Of a stretch of 64,000 bases of DNA, positions 1 to 8,369 are shown piece after piece. The position numbers and the translations under genes were made by a program. The stretch's first letter is position 1. Each line of letters begins with the position of its first letter. The DNA lies in assembly GCA_018821435.1 (NCBI GenBank), contig JAHJME010000042.1, positions 1 to 64,000 on the forward strand, in the 5' to 3' direction. The stretch is from Alphaproteobacteria bacterium (GTDB lineage Bacteria > Pseudomonadota > Alphaproteobacteria > Caulobacterales > Caulobacteraceae). A model generated the notes under the pieces. The model saw only the letters and a list, made by a program, of their open reading frames with translations, did not search any database and had not been told where the DNA came from.

Positions 1-60
1 CACCGCCCCCTCCACCGCTTCGCGGTCCCCCTCCCCCATACGCTAACGCTATGGGGGAGG
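1..60. repeat. Intergenic palindromic repeat, truncated by window edge
   Basis: Two nested hairpins are visible. The larger is an 11-bp perfect inverted repeat, CCTCCCCCATA at 30-40 and TATGGGGGAGG at 50-60. It has the same CTCCCCC/GGGGGAG theme as the copies near 1.3, 21.1 and 36.2 kb, so it is probably one member of a dispersed intergenic family. The left end is outside the window. Confidence 0.6.
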
Positions 61-152
61 TTCGCAGCTCTCAGCTCCGCGCTCGCCGTAAGGTAGGCCC
101 AGGGCCCATTTCCGGTTAAGCTGGCGGCGGCTGTTTCCGAGGGTGGCGTACA

Positions 153-1253
153 GTGTCAGGCCGCAGCATCAACGCGCAGGGGCAGGCCGAGTCGCAGCTC
201 GGCGCGTCGTGGTCGTGGGCGCCCGACGAATGGAGCTGGATGCCGACCGAAGGGCCGCTCAAGGCCCGCCTGGGCCCGCCGCCCAAATACGCTCGCATCG
301 AGGTCTCCACCGCCCCCGTCCCGCCGCCGGAGCGCTATGCGTTCTGGCGCGAGATCGTCTGGCCGGACTGGGACGACGATCGCCCCACCGCCGCCCAGCG
401 GCGGGACTTCCGGGCCGCGGCGCAGGGCCTGTTCTGCGGCGAGCGGACCCTGGTCACCTTCGAGTCCGATCCCACCTCGGGCGGGCGCGCCCGGCCGCCC
501 GCCAGCGAACAGGGCGGCGCGCTGCACGTGGGCCTGATCCTCAGCGGCGAGCGGCTGAGCGAGGCCGAGGGCGACAGCCCGCATCGGGCCCAGGCGGGCG
601 ACCTCTACGCCTACGATCCGGACCGCGCGGCCCAGGTGGTCTGGCCGCGGCGCCATCGCGGCGTGAACCTGATGATCCCCCGAGCCGCCCTGGACCGGAT
701 CTTCGGCGCCGACATTCCACCGGCCACCGCCCTGCTCGCAGCGCTCTCGCACAGCGCGCTGGCGCCCCTGGTGGCGGTGCAGTTCCGGCTGATGGCGCAG
801 CAGGCGCCGCTATTCAACGACAGCGAGGCCGAGGCCGCGGTCGGCGGCACGGTCGAGCTGATCCTGGCGGGCCTGCGCAGCGGCCATGCGACCACGACGC
901 CGGACGACGGCGCGCCGGCTGCCGCCCTGCTGCTGGCGGCGCGGCGCTATATCGAGATCCACCTGGGCGAGCGCGACCTGGACGCGGACCGCATCGCCAC
1001 GGCCCTGGGCTGCTCACGGGCCACGCTCTATCGCGCCTTCGCCGCGTGCGACCTGACGGTGTCGGAGGCGATCCGGGACGTGCGGCTGGTCCGTTTCCGC
1101 CACCTGCTGCGCAGCCAGCCGGCGACCGCCAGCATCGCCGCGGCGGCCGCCCGGTGCGGCCTGGGCGATCCGCGCACGGTGCGCAGGCTGTTCAAGGCTG
1201 CTTTTGGCGCGTCGCCCCAGGCGTTCCGCGCGACGGCGGGGCGAGAGCATTAG
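153..1253 (+). CDS. AraC-family transcriptional regulator
   Basis: A 366-residue protein. The C-terminal 100 residues form an AraC/XylS double helix-turn-helix: a first helix pair around ADRIATALGCSRATLYRAF and a second around CGLGDPRTVRRLFKAAFG, ending in the usual FRATAG-type tail. Residues about 45-230 resemble the AraC-binding-like sensor domain of the OxyR/FeaR-type group, so it probably senses a small ligand that cannot be named. The start is uncertain. GTG at 153 follows a weak GGGTGG; ATG at 240 follows GGAG more closely and would remove 29 poorly conserved-looking residues. It stands alone between two palindromic repeats, so its target is not evident from context. Confidence 0.8.
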   Translation: MSGRSINAQGQAESQLGASWSWAPDEWSWMPTEGPLKARLGPPPKYARIEVSTAPVPPPERYAFWREIVWPDWDDDRPTAAQRRDFRAAAQGLFCGERTLVTFESDPTSGGRARPPASEQGGALHVGLILSGERLSEAEGDSPHRAQAGDLYAYDPDRAAQVVWPRRHRGVNLMIPRAALDRIFGADIPPATALLAALSHSALAPLVAVQFRLMAQQAPLFNDSEAEAAVGGTVELILAGLRSGHATTTPDDGAPAAALLLAARRYIEIHLGERDLDADRIATALGCSRATLYRAFAACDLTVSEAIRDVRLVRFRHLLRSQPATASIAAAAARCGLGDPRTVRRLFKAAFGASPQAFRATAGREH

Positions 1254-1256
1254 GCG

Positions 1257-1416
1257 GAGCTCCTCCCCTGCGAAGCGGGGGAGGTAGCGGCGAAGCCGAC
1301 GGAGGGAGCGTTAGGCCCCAGTCACTGAGCCTGAGGCTTTTGCGCCCCCTCCGTCTCGTCGCCGGTGGCGCCGATCCACCTCCCCCGTCGTCTTCGCGAC
1401 AAGGGAGGAGCGCGCC
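1257..1416. repeat. Intergenic inverted-repeat element (CTCCCCC family)
   Basis: The gap between the convergent AraC and dioxygenase genes is filled by two oppositely oriented modules. One carries CTCCCCTGCGAAGCGGGGGAG and GACGGAGGGAGCG; the other carries CCCCCTCCGTC and CCACCTCCCCCG ending in GGGAGGAG beside the dioxygenase stop. Each module folds as a hairpin and the pair forms a larger stem. It may also terminate transcription from both sides. Confidence 0.6.
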
Positions 1417-2370
1417 CTACGCCAGCTTGATCTCGCGGAGGCGTTCCTGGAGGTAGTCGTCGGCGGCGATCGGGTCGGGGTAGCGGTCGGGGTGGGTGGC
1501 GTCGACCGTGCCCGGCAGGGTCTTGATCACATAGTCCGAGTTGAAGTGCAGGAAGAACGGCGTGGAGTAGCGCGGGAAGCCGCGACGCTCGGGCGCCGGA
1601 TTGACGACGCGGTGCGTGGTCGACGGCAGGCGGTGGTTGCACAGGCGCTGAAGCATGTCGCCGATGTTGCAGACCAGGCTACCGGCCGGCGGGTTGATGG
1701 CGATCCAGCGGCCGTCGTGGTCCTTGACCTCCAGGCCCGCCTCTTCGGCGCCCAGCAGCAGGGTGATGACGTTGATGTCCTCGTGCGCGCCGGCGCGGAT
1801 GTGCGGCCCGTCCTTAGGCACCGGCGGATAGTGCAGCAGGCGCAGGATCGAGTTGCCGAAGTTGACGGTCGGTTCGAAGAAGTGGCGGTCGAGGTTCAGG
1901 TAGCTGGCGATGGCCTCCAGCACCTTCAGGCCCATGTCGTCGAGCGCGTTATAGAGCCAGCCGACCTTGGCCTGGAACTCGGGCAATTCGTCCACCGGCC
2001 AGACGTTGTCGGGCATGTGGTTGCGGAACTTGTGGCCGGCCGGCAGGTCGCGACCAACGTGCCAGAATTCCTTGAGGTCGTGGTGCGTGGCGCCCTTGGC
2101 GGTCTCGATGCCGAAGGGTGTGTAACCGCGCTGGCCGGAGACCGGCAGCTTGTACTTGCGCTTGGTCTCCTCGGGCAGGGCGAAGAACAGCTTCATCTGC
2201 GCGATGGCGTCGTCGACCTTGTCCTGCGGCATGCCGTGGTCGGCGATCACCGCGAAACCCCAGCGGGCGTAGCTGTCGCCCAGCTTCTGGGTGAAGGTCG
2301 GGAAGTCCTTCGCGTAGAGGTCGAAGGAGACGGGCTCGATTTTGTCCTGGAGGTCGAGGGCTTGGCTCAT
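1417..2370 (-). CDS. Isopenicillin N synthase-like 2-oxoglutarate/Fe(II) dioxygenase
   Basis: A 317-residue protein of the isopenicillin-N-synthase/2OG-Fe(II) oxygenase family. The N-terminal DIOX_N region covers about residues 12-130. The iron ligands are visible as H196-x-D198 in AGAHEDINV and H253 in STTHRVV, with the cosubstrate-binding R-x-S (R267, S269) in RYSTPFF. These residues predict an active oxygenase that couples oxidation of an organic substrate to decarboxylation of 2-oxoglutarate. The substrate cannot be inferred; the family includes ethylene-forming, gibberellin and amino-acid oxidases. It is separated from the upstream antiporter by a CGCCAAG repeat, so it is probably its own transcription unit. 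Confidence 0.85.
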   Translation of the reverse strand: MSQALDLQDKIEPVSFDLYAKDFPTFTQKLGDSYARWGFAVIADHGMPQDKVDDAIAQMKLFFALPEETKRKYKLPVSGQRGYTPFGIETAKGATHHDLKEFWHVGRDLPAGHKFRNHMPDNVWPVDELPEFQAKVGWLYNALDDMGLKVLEAIASYLNLDRHFFEPTVNFGNSILRLLHYPPVPKDGPHIRAGAHEDINVITLLLGAEEAGLEVKDHDGRWIAINPPAGSLVCNIGDMLQRLCNHRLPSTTHRVVNPAPERRGFPRYSTPFFLHFNSDYVIKTLPGTVDATHPDRYPDPIAADDYLQERLREIKLA

Positions 2371-2441
2371 CGGGCCGTATTACACCCAGAGCTGGGGCCT
2401 CGCCAATTCGCGCGTCGACCGCGCCGGACGCGATAAAGAAC

Positions 2442-2513
2442 ACCGCCAAGACGCCAAGGTCGCCAAGCGGCCGGAGTTGCGGTCAGTCTTGGCGTTCTTG
2501 GCGTCTTGGCGGT
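2442..2513. repeat. CGCCAAG intergenic inverted repeat
   Basis: The left arm 2442-2467 and right arm 2488-2513 are 26-nt reverse complements with two mismatches, separated by 20 nt. Each arm is itself built of three copies of a C-rich heptamer (CGCCAAG, with two variant positions). It lies between two minus-strand genes and can fold as a very stable RNA hairpin. The most likely readings are a REP-like dispersed element or a transcription/mRNA-stability barrier. Confidence 0.7.
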
Positions 2514-2537
2514 CGACTTTCAGGCGCTGGCGCGCCC

Positions 2538-4418
2538 TTAGCTGGCTTCGCGCAGGGCCTTGGCCTTGCCGTCGTTGTCGGCTTCCTCGGCTTCTTCCTT
2601 CTTGAGGCGGCGCATTTCCTCGCTGAGCAGCTTTTCCATGGTCTCGCGGCTGTCGCGGACGGCCATCGCGTACCGCTCCTCTTCGCCATAGACCGGGGCC
2701 AGTTTGTTGAAGAGCGCCAGGTCGTGGTCGCGGAACAGGCTGACCGCCTTGGCCGCGCGGCGGTCGGACATGCCCAGCCGCAGCAGGGCTTTCTTGCCGA
2801 ACACCAGGGCGCTCTCGAACGTCTCGCGCACCACCTCGTCGCCGCCCACCCGGACCAGTTCGTAGGCGTGCCGACGGTCGAACGCGCGGGCGATGATGGT
2901 CAGGTTGGGGAAGTATTCGGTGGCCGCCTTCACCAGCTCGACGGCCTTGTCCTTGTCGTCGATGGCCACCAGCAGGACCTTGGCCTTGTCGGCGCCGGCG
3001 GCGCGCAGCAGGTCCAGGCGGGTGGCGTCGCCGTAGTGCACGCGCCAGCCGAACCGGCGGATCGTCTCGATCTGCTCTATGGACGACTCCAGCATCGTCA
3101 CCTTGAAGTCGGCGGCGGTCAGCAGGCGGGTGGCGATCTGGCCGAAGCGGCCGAAGCCGGCGACGATGGCGTCCGGCGCCCCCTCGTCGAACGGGATCTG
3201 CTCGGGCTCGGCCAGCAGGCCGGTGCGGTTCAGCACCAGCTTCTCGTAGAGCACGAAGGCGATCGGGGTCAGCGCCATGGACAGCGCCACCACGGCGGTG
3301 GCCAGCGCCGCCTGTTCGGCGGTCAGCACCCGGGCGGTGAGTACGAAGGCGATCAGCACGAAGGCGAACTCGCCCCCCTGGGCCAGGGAGACCGCGATGG
3401 TGGCGGCGTCCTTGCGGCTGCGGCGGAACAGCAGGCCCACGGCCCACATGGCGACGAACTTGGCTGCCATCAGGCCCAGCGTCAGCGAGATCACCAGCAC
3501 CGGCTGGGCGACGATCAGGCCGAAGTTCAGCCCCGCCCCAACGGTGATGAAGAACAGGCCCAGCAGCAGGCCGCGGAACGGCTCGATGTCGGTCTCCAGC
3601 TCGCGCCGGAACTCGCTCTCGGCCAGGACCACGCCGGCCAGGAAGGCGCCCAGCGCCGGCGACAGGCCGACCAGCTCCATCAGCGCGGCGACACCCACCA
3701 CCAGCAGCAGGGCCGACGCGGTGAAGATCTCGCGCAGGCGGGCGGCGGCGATGAAGCGGAACATCGGGCGGGTCAGGTAGCGGCCGCCGATCACCACGCC
3801 GGCGACGGCGCCGAAGGTGGCCAGAACCCGCGCCCATTCCGGCAAGCCGGCCAGCGCGTTGCCGCCGTGCCCGCTCGCCTCGACCACGCCGGCCTGATGG
3901 CCGATGGCCAGCAGCGGCAGGAAGGCGAACAGCGGGATCACCGCCAGGTCCTGGAACAGCAGCACCCCGAACGCGGCCTGGCCTATGGGACCTTGCCGCA
4001 GCCCCTTCTCCTCCAGGTTCTGCAGCACGATGGCGGTGGAGGAGAGCGCCAGGATCAGGCCGGCGGCGGTCGCCACCCGCCAGTCGGCGCCCAACATCAA
4101 GGCGACGGCGCCCATCAAGGCGGCGCTGGCCAGCATCTGCGCCAGGCCCAATCCGAAGATCGAGGTGCGCATTTCCCACAGCAGGGCGGGCCGAACCTCC
4201 AGCCCGATCAGGAACAACAGGATGACCACGCCGAACTCGCCGAAGCGCATCACGTCGCCTTGCTCGCCCACCAGGTCGAGCACGAACGGCCCCACCAGCG
4301 CGCCGGCGATCAGGTAGCCCAGCACCGAGCCCAGCCCCAGCCGCTTGGCGATGGGGACCGAGATCACGCCCGCGGCCAGATAGACCAGGGCCTGGATCAG
4401 GAATGAATCAGCGTGCAT
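2538..4418 (-). CDS. CPA2 monovalent cation:proton antiporter with RCK (TrkA-N) domain, KefB/KefC type
   Basis: An integral inner-membrane antiporter of about 626 residues. The first 380 residues are a run of about 12 hydrophobic segments typical of Na+/H+ exchanger PF00999. A linker leads to a TrkA-N Rossmann domain with the nucleotide motif GFGRFGQ and the downstream acidic residue in TMLESS. The last 100 residues are charged. KefB/C proteins export K+ for H+ and are gated by glutathione adducts in enterobacteria; ligand gating here is inference. An in-frame ATG lies upstream at 4442, but ATG 4418 has GGAG six bases before it and begins directly at the hydrophobic part, so it is preferred. 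It is divergent from the CoA-transferase genes. Confidence 0.85.
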   Translation of the reverse strand: MHADSFLIQALVYLAAGVISVPIAKRLGLGSVLGYLIAGALVGPFVLDLVGEQGDVMRFGEFGVVILLFLIGLEVRPALLWEMRTSIFGLGLAQMLASAALMGAVALMLGADWRVATAAGLILALSSTAIVLQNLEEKGLRQGPIGQAAFGVLLFQDLAVIPLFAFLPLLAIGHQAGVVEASGHGGNALAGLPEWARVLATFGAVAGVVIGGRYLTRPMFRFIAAARLREIFTASALLLVVGVAALMELVGLSPALGAFLAGVVLAESEFRRELETDIEPFRGLLLGLFFITVGAGLNFGLIVAQPVLVISLTLGLMAAKFVAMWAVGLLFRRSRKDAATIAVSLAQGGEFAFVLIAFVLTARVLTAEQAALATAVVALSMALTPIAFVLYEKLVLNRTGLLAEPEQIPFDEGAPDAIVAGFGRFGQIATRLLTAADFKVTMLESSIEQIETIRRFGWRVHYGDATRLDLLRAAGADKAKVLLVAIDDKDKAVELVKAATEYFPNLTIIARAFDRRHAYELVRVGGDEVVRETFESALVFGKKALLRLGMSDRRAAKAVSLFRDHDLALFNKLAPVYGEEERYAMAVRDSRETMEKLLSEEMRRLKKEEAEEADNDGKAKALREAS

Positions 4419-4525
4419 CGGGGCTCCAGTCCAGCCTGACACGTGGGTGCGGCGGCCAAATCATCAATCGATGAATTTTATGTGCGCCGGTTCTCAAGGG
4501 CGCGTTTGCGGCGTATTGGGCAAGC

Positions 4526-5233
4526 ATGGCGGACAAGGTTTCCAAGAACGCGGTCGAGGCGCTGCAAGGGCGGCTGTTCGACGGCATGACGATCATGGCC
4601 GGCGGCTTCGGCCTGTGCGGCATTCCCGAGCTGCTGATCGCGGCGATCCGCGATAGCGGCGTCAAGGACCTGACAGTCATCTCGAACAACTGCGGCGTCG
4701 ACGACTTCGGTCTGGGCGTGCTGCTGGCGGGCGGTCAGATCCGCAAGATGATCAGCTCGTACGTCGGCGAGAACAAGCTGTTCGCCGAGCTGTACCTGTC
4801 CGGCAAGCTGGAGCTGGAATTCAACCCGCAGGGCACCCTGGCCGAGCGCATCCGCGCCGGCGGGGCGGGCATCCCGGCCTTCTTCACCAAGACCGGCGTC
4901 GGCACGCTGGTGGCCGAGGGCAAGGAAGTCCGCGACTTCGACGGCGAGCTCTATGTGATGGAGCGCGGGCTGACCGCCGACCTGTCGATCGTGAAGGCCT
5001 GGCAGGGCGACCACGAGGGCAACCTGATCTATCGGATGACCGCGCGGAACTTCAATCCGATGATGGCCACCGCCGGCAAGATCTGCGTCGCCGAGGTCGA
5101 GAAGATCGTCGCGACCGGGACGCTGGACCCGAACAACATCCACACGCCGGGCATCTTCATCGACGCCATCGTCGAGGGCGTGCACGAGAAGCGCATCGAA
5201 CAGCGCACCGTTCGTAAAGCGGAGACCGTCTGA
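4526..5233 (+). CDS. scoA: 3-oxoacid CoA-transferase subunit A
   Basis: A 235-residue alpha subunit of a family I CoA-transferase. It has the glycine-rich GGFGLCGIPE signature near residue 30 and the conserved SNNCG segment. With the next gene it should move CoA from succinyl-CoA to acetoacetate or a related 3-oxoacid, feeding ketone-body or polyhydroxybutyrate carbon into acetyl-CoA. The length matches ScoA/AtoD proteins. Its TGA stop overlaps the start of subunit B by one base (TGATG), so the two are translationally coupled. The exact 3-oxoacid (acetoacetate or 3-oxoadipate) cannot be decided; the window holds no protocatechuate genes, which favours acetoacetate. Confidence 0.92.
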   Translation: MADKVSKNAVEALQGRLFDGMTIMAGGFGLCGIPELLIAAIRDSGVKDLTVISNNCGVDDFGLGVLLAGGQIRKMISSYVGENKLFAELYLSGKLELEFNPQGTLAERIRAGGAGIPAFFTKTGVGTLVAEGKEVRDFDGELYVMERGLTADLSIVKAWQGDHEGNLIYRMTARNFNPMMATAGKICVAEVEKIVATGTLDPNNIHTPGIFIDAIVEGVHEKRIEQRTVRKAETV

Positions 5234-5886
5234 TGGCCTGGACCCGCGAAGAGATCGCCGCCCGCGCCGCCACCGAACTGCGCGACGGCTTCTATGTGAA
5301 CCTGGGCATCGGCATCCCGACCCTGGTGGCCAACTACATTCCCGCCGGCATGCATGTGACGCTGCAGAGCGAGAACGGCATGCTTGGCATGGGTCCGTTC
5401 CCCATCGAGGGCTCGGAAGACGCCGACCTGATCAACGCCGGCAAGCAGACGATCACGGCCCTGCCGTCGAGCAGCTATTTCTCGTCGGCGGATTCGTTCG
5501 CGATGATCCGGGGCGGCCACATCGACCTGTCGATCCTGGGCGCGATGCAGGTGGCCGAGAATGGCGACCTGGCGAACTGGATGGTGCCCGGGAAAATGGT
5601 CAAGGGCATGGGCGGGGCCATGGACCTGGTGGCGGGCGTCAAGCGCGTTGTCGTGGTCATGGAGCACACCGAGAAGACCGGCGCGCCCAAGCTGCTCAAG
5701 GCCTGCAGCCTGCCGCTGACCGGCGCGGGCGTGGTCGACGTGGTGGTCACCGACCTGGGCGTCTTCGACGTCAGCCGGGGGAAGAAGCCCCTGACCCTAC
5801 TGGAACTGGCGCCCGGCGTGACGCTGGACGAGATCAAGGCCAAGACCGAGGCGACGTTCGCGGTGGCGGCCGGGGTCGCGGCCTGA
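5233..5886 (+). CDS. scoB: 3-oxoacid CoA-transferase subunit B
   Basis: A 217-residue beta subunit carrying the catalytic glutamate E47 in the SENGMLGMGP motif, which forms the glutamyl-CoA thioester. The N-terminal GIGIPTLVANY segment is also characteristic. It is coupled to scoA by a one-base stop/start overlap and ends only four bases before the convergent nrsF stop, with no room for a separate terminator. Together A and B make the A2B2 cytosolic enzyme. Confidence 0.93.
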   Translation: MAWTREEIAARAATELRDGFYVNLGIGIPTLVANYIPAGMHVTLQSENGMLGMGPFPIEGSEDADLINAGKQTITALPSSSYFSSADSFAMIRGGHIDLSILGAMQVAENGDLANWMVPGKMVKGMGGAMDLVAGVKRVVVVMEHTEKTGAPKLLKACSLPLTGAGVVDVVVTDLGVFDVSRGKKPLTLLELAPGVTLDEIKAKTEATFAVAAGVAA

Positions 5887-5890
5887 CGCG

Positions 5891-6535
5891 CTAGCGCCAG
5901 CGCAGCGCCCAGGGGCCGAGCAGGGCGCCCAGGGCCGTGCTGAGCGCGACGCCCAGGCTGTACCAGGTGAGCAAGAAGATCGGCGAGGTCTCGCCGCAGT
6001 GCAGGCCATAGACCGTCGCGGCCACGCCGCCGGCGAACAGCCCGGCCGCCGCGCCGGCCGCGCCCAGCCGGGTGGGGGCGAACCGCCGCATCGTCAGCAG
6101 CGCCAGCGCCAGGGTCGGGATCGACAGCGCCAGGATATAGAACGGGCAACGCCGCCAGGACTGGCCCAGCCACAGCGCCATCCGCTCGGCGGGCGGCGTC
6201 ATCATCATCATGGTCAGGCCAATGACGGCCAGGACGCCCAGGGCGGCGACCGCCAGCAGCAGCCCGCCGCGCGCCGAGCCGGTGGGGCGCGCCAATCGCT
6301 CGGCGCAGGCGAAGCCGGCCACGCCCAGGATCGCGGCGTAGGCGGCCTTCATCCAGAACATCCTTCCGCCCACAGCGATCATCAGGTCGGACCGCAGGCC
6401 CAGCCAGAACAGGACGGCGACCAGGGCGGCGGCGGCGCCCACCAGCGCCGTCATGACGATCCGCCGCGACACTTGCCGCGATGGCGCGGGCGTCAGGTTC
6501 GCCGCCAGGCTGTCGATCAGGCGTTCAGTCTCCAC
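5891..6535 (-). CDS. nrsF: NrsF-type (DUF1109) membrane anti-sigma factor of sigma F
   Basis: A 214-residue integral membrane protein with about six hydrophobic segments, matching DUF1109. It overlaps the 3' end of the ECF sigma gene by 11 bases. In Caulobacter crescentus NrsF holds sigma F inactive at the membrane until metal stress, and two cysteines near positions 131 and 181 are needed for signalling. Cysteines are present here at C130 and C180, in RRCPFY and GLHCGET, so the sensing residues appear conserved. A third cysteine (C77) lies in a membrane segment. The short N-terminal cytoplasmic tail is the expected sigma-binding part. Confidence 0.88.
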   Translation of the reverse strand: METERLIDSLAANLTPAPSRQVSRRIVMTALVGAAAALVAVLFWLGLRSDLMIAVGGRMFWMKAAYAAILGVAGFACAERLARPTGSARGGLLLAVAALGVLAVIGLTMMMMTPPAERMALWLGQSWRRCPFYILALSIPTLALALLTMRRFAPTRLGAAGAAAGLFAGGVAATVYGLHCGETSPIFLLTWYSLGVALSTALGALLGPWALRWR

Positions 6536-7076
6536 GGGACCCCACCTTGGCCATCAGAGCCTTCAGCGCGCGATGCAGGGAGACCTTGGCCGCGCCCTCG
6601 GTCATGCCGAACCGCTCGCCGGCCTCGGCCAGGCTGAGGCCCTCGATCTTCACGCCCCGCACCAGTTGCTCCTGCTTCGACGGCAGGCCGCCCAGCAGGC
6701 GGTCCAGGTCGGCGGCGACCTCGCCTTCGTGGTCGGCGTCGATCCACAGGGTGTCGGCCACGTCGTCCAGTGGGACGTGGCGGCGCACACGGCGGCGGCG
6801 CCAATGGTCGATCAGCTTGTAGCGCGCGACCGCATGCGCCCAGGCCGTGAACGGCTGGGTCGCGTCATAGGTCATGCGCCGGCTGTGAACGGCCAACAGG
6901 GTCTCCTGCACAAGATCCTCCACCTCGGCCGCGTGCTCCGGGCCCAGGCGTCGGCGGAAATAAGGGGTTAGGCGGGCGTTCAACAGAGTCAGCACCTCGC
7001 GCCACGCCTGACCGTCTCCGGCCTGGGCGCGCAGCATGAGGGCCTTCAGCCGTTGCTCGACCTCGTGGAACACCAT
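6525..7076 (-). CDS. sigF: ECF RNA polymerase sigma factor SigF
   Basis: A group IV (ECF) sigma factor of 183 residues. Region 2 is seen in VEDLVQETLLAVH and the following QPFTAWAHAVARYKLIDHWRR; region 4 in LSLAEAGERFGMTEGAAKVSLHRALK. The open frame extends to ATG 7136, but an ECF-type promoter lies inside that extension (TTCG 7096-7099 and GGTTAC 7115-7120 on the plus strand). A transcript from it would begin near 7089, so ATG 7076 is chosen. The pairing with NrsF and divergence from the buf operon match the sigma F locus of C. crescentus. It should activate its own promoter and that of bufA. Confidence 0.9.
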   Translation of the reverse strand: MVFHEVEQRLKALMLRAQAGDGQAWREVLTLLNARLTPYFRRRLGPEHAAEVEDLVQETLLAVHSRRMTYDATQPFTAWAHAVARYKLIDHWRRRRVRRHVPLDDVADTLWIDADHEGEVAADLDRLLGGLPSKQEQLVRGVKIEGLSLAEAGERFGMTEGAAKVSLHRALKALMAKVGSRGD

Positions 7077-7095
7077 CGATCCGCGTCGGAGTAAG

Positions 7096-7120
7096 TTCGC
7101 GTCGTCCGCCGAAAGGTTAC
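7096..7120 (-). promoter_or_regulatory. Predicted sigma F promoter of sigF-nrsF
   Basis: Read on the minus strand: -35 GTAACC (7120-7115), 15-base spacer, -10 CGAA (7099-7096). The same two boxes occur divergently in front of bufA. The position predicts autoregulation and a leader of about 13 bases before ATG 7076. Confidence 0.75.
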
Positions 7121-7156
7121 ATCGGGGTGGCGGCAAAAAAGAAATCCCCGAACGCT

Positions 7157-7182
7157 GTAACCTGCGTCGCCCAGCCCGCGAA
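7157..7182 (+). promoter_or_regulatory. Predicted sigma F promoter of the buf operon
   Basis: -35 GTAACC (7157-7162), 16-base spacer, -10 CGAA (7179-7182), followed by about 45 bases of leader to the bufA start. The boxes match those on the opposite strand for sigF and the GTAACC/CGAA pattern known for sigma F targets in Caulobacter. Confidence 0.78.
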
Positions 7183-7231
7183 CTAGCTCCCTGACTGCGC
7201 CGCTGTGGCCGGTCGCAACCTGGAGCTTCCG

Positions 7232-7513
7232 ATGAACACCGCTCAAACGACCCTCGCCGCCGCCGCCGTCCTCGCCCTGATGGGCGGTTCCGCCATGGCT
7301 CAAGACAACATGGCCAAGAAGCCGGTCGCGATGGAAAAATGCTACGGCGTCGCCCTGGCCGGCAAGAACGACTGCAAGGCCGGCGCGGGCACGACCTGCG
7401 CCGGGACCTCCAAGGTCAACTACGACGCCAAGGCGTTCAAGGAAGTGCCGGTCGGCACCTGCGTCACGATGAAGACGCCCAAGGGCATGGGCTCGCTGGC
7501 GCCCAAGGCCTGA
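7232..7513 (+). CDS. bufA: Bufferin precursor peptide BufA (DUF2282)
   Basis: A 93-residue precursor. A Sec signal peptide ends at about A23 (AMAQD) and is followed by a short periplasmic core with exactly four cysteines, C37, C48, C56 and C77, spaced as in DUF2282 proteins. Members of this family are bufferins: RiPPs whose core cysteines are converted by the DUF692/DUF2063 enzyme pair into copper-binding thiooxazole-type heterocycles, then exported to protect against copper. ATG 7232 is preferred over GTG 7205 because GGAG (7222-7225) sits six bases before it and it gives a clean signal peptide. It is first gene of the sigma F-controlled operon. The modification itself is inferred from family and context. 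Confidence 0.87.
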   Translation: MNTAQTTLAAAAVLALMGGSAMAQDNMAKKPVAMEKCYGVALAGKNDCKAGAGTTCAGTSKVNYDAKAFKEVPVGTCVTMKTPKGMGSLAPKA

Positions 7514-7529
7514 TCCAGCGCCCTCGCGG

Positions 7530-8369
7530 ATGCGCCTCATGACACAGCCCCTCACCGCCGGCGTCAGCCTGAAGCCGCAGCACTATGCGGACGCGTTGGC
7601 CTGCCGCGCCGAGGGCCTGTGGTTCGAGGCGCATCCGGAGAACTACATGGCCGCCGGCGGGCCCCGATTGGCCTGGCTGGACGCCATCGCCCGCGACAAG
7701 CCGATCTCGCTCCACGGGGTCGGCCTGTCGCTGGCGGCGGACGAGGCGCCGGACGAGGATCATCTGGCGGCGCTGAAGCGGCTGGTGGATCGGTATCAAC
7801 CGGCGCTGGTGTCCGAGCACCTGGCCTGGTCGATGCGGCGCGGCGTCTATGCCCCCGACCTGCTGCCCTTCCCGCGCACCCAGGCCGCCCTGGCGCGGAT
7901 CGCCGACAACGTGGACCGGATGCAGGAGGTGCTCGGCCGCCGGGTGCTGATCGAGAACCCGTCGCTGTACCTGCCGCTCGAGGGCCATGACCTGGGCGAG
8001 GTGGCGTTCCTGGCGGCGCTCAGCCGGCGCACCGGCTGCGGCCTGCTGGTGGACGTGAACAACGTCTTCGTCAGCGCGCACAATCTGGGCTTCTCGGCCG
8101 AGGCCTATCTCGACGCCTTGCCCGCCGAGGCCGTGGGCGAGATCCACCTGGCGGGTCATGCGCCCGACGCCAACGCCGACCTGCTGATCGACACGCACGG
8201 CGCGCCGGTGGCCGAGGCGGTCTGGCGGCTCTACGGGCGGCTGATCGCGCGAATCGGACAGCGCCCGACCCTGATCGAGCGCGACGACGACATTCCGGCC
8301 TTCCAGGATCTCATGGCCGAGCGCGAGCGCGCGCATGCCCTGCTGACGCGGGAGACGGTCGATGCCTGA
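7530..8369 (+). CDS. bufB: Bufferin-modifying multinuclear iron oxidase BufB (DUF692, MbnB-like)
   Basis: A 279-residue DUF692 protein with a TIM-barrel fold. Candidate metal ligands appear in order: H in SLHGVG, E and H in VSEHLAW, E in IENPS, D and N in DVNNVFVSAHN, and E, H, H in EIHLAGHAPD. MbnB, the methanobactin enzyme of this family, uses such residues to hold iron atoms that oxidise cysteines. Here it should act on BufA in the cytoplasm before export. It begins 16 bases after bufA and overlaps bufC by eight bases. ATG 7539 is an alternative start; neither has a strong ribosome site. Confidence 0.88.
   Translation: MRLMTQPLTAGVSLKPQHYADALACRAEGLWFEAHPENYMAAGGPRLAWLDAIARDKPISLHGVGLSLAADEAPDEDHLAALKRLVDRYQPALVSEHLAWSMRRGVYAPDLLPFPRTQAALARIADNVDRMQEVLGRRVLIENPSLYLPLEGHDLGEVAFLAALSRRTGCGLLVDVNNVFVSAHNLGFSAEAYLDALPAEAVGEIHLAGHAPDANADLLIDTHGAPVAEAVWRLYGRLIARIGQRPTLIERDDDIPAFQDLMAERERAHALLTRETVDA

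Noticed and set aside
143..1456. Long arginine-rich plus frame over the AraC gene
   Set aside because: It lacks any fold features; the frame starting at 153 shows both AraC helix-turn-helix motifs.
2442..2513. CRISPR-like array
   Set aside because: The heptamers are contiguous without unique spacers and form an inverted repeat, and no cas gene is near.
2724..4406. 560-codon plus-strand frame opposite the antiporter
   Set aside because: It is rich in Gln, His and Gly with no motif; the minus-strand frame has clear membrane segments and a TrkA-N domain.
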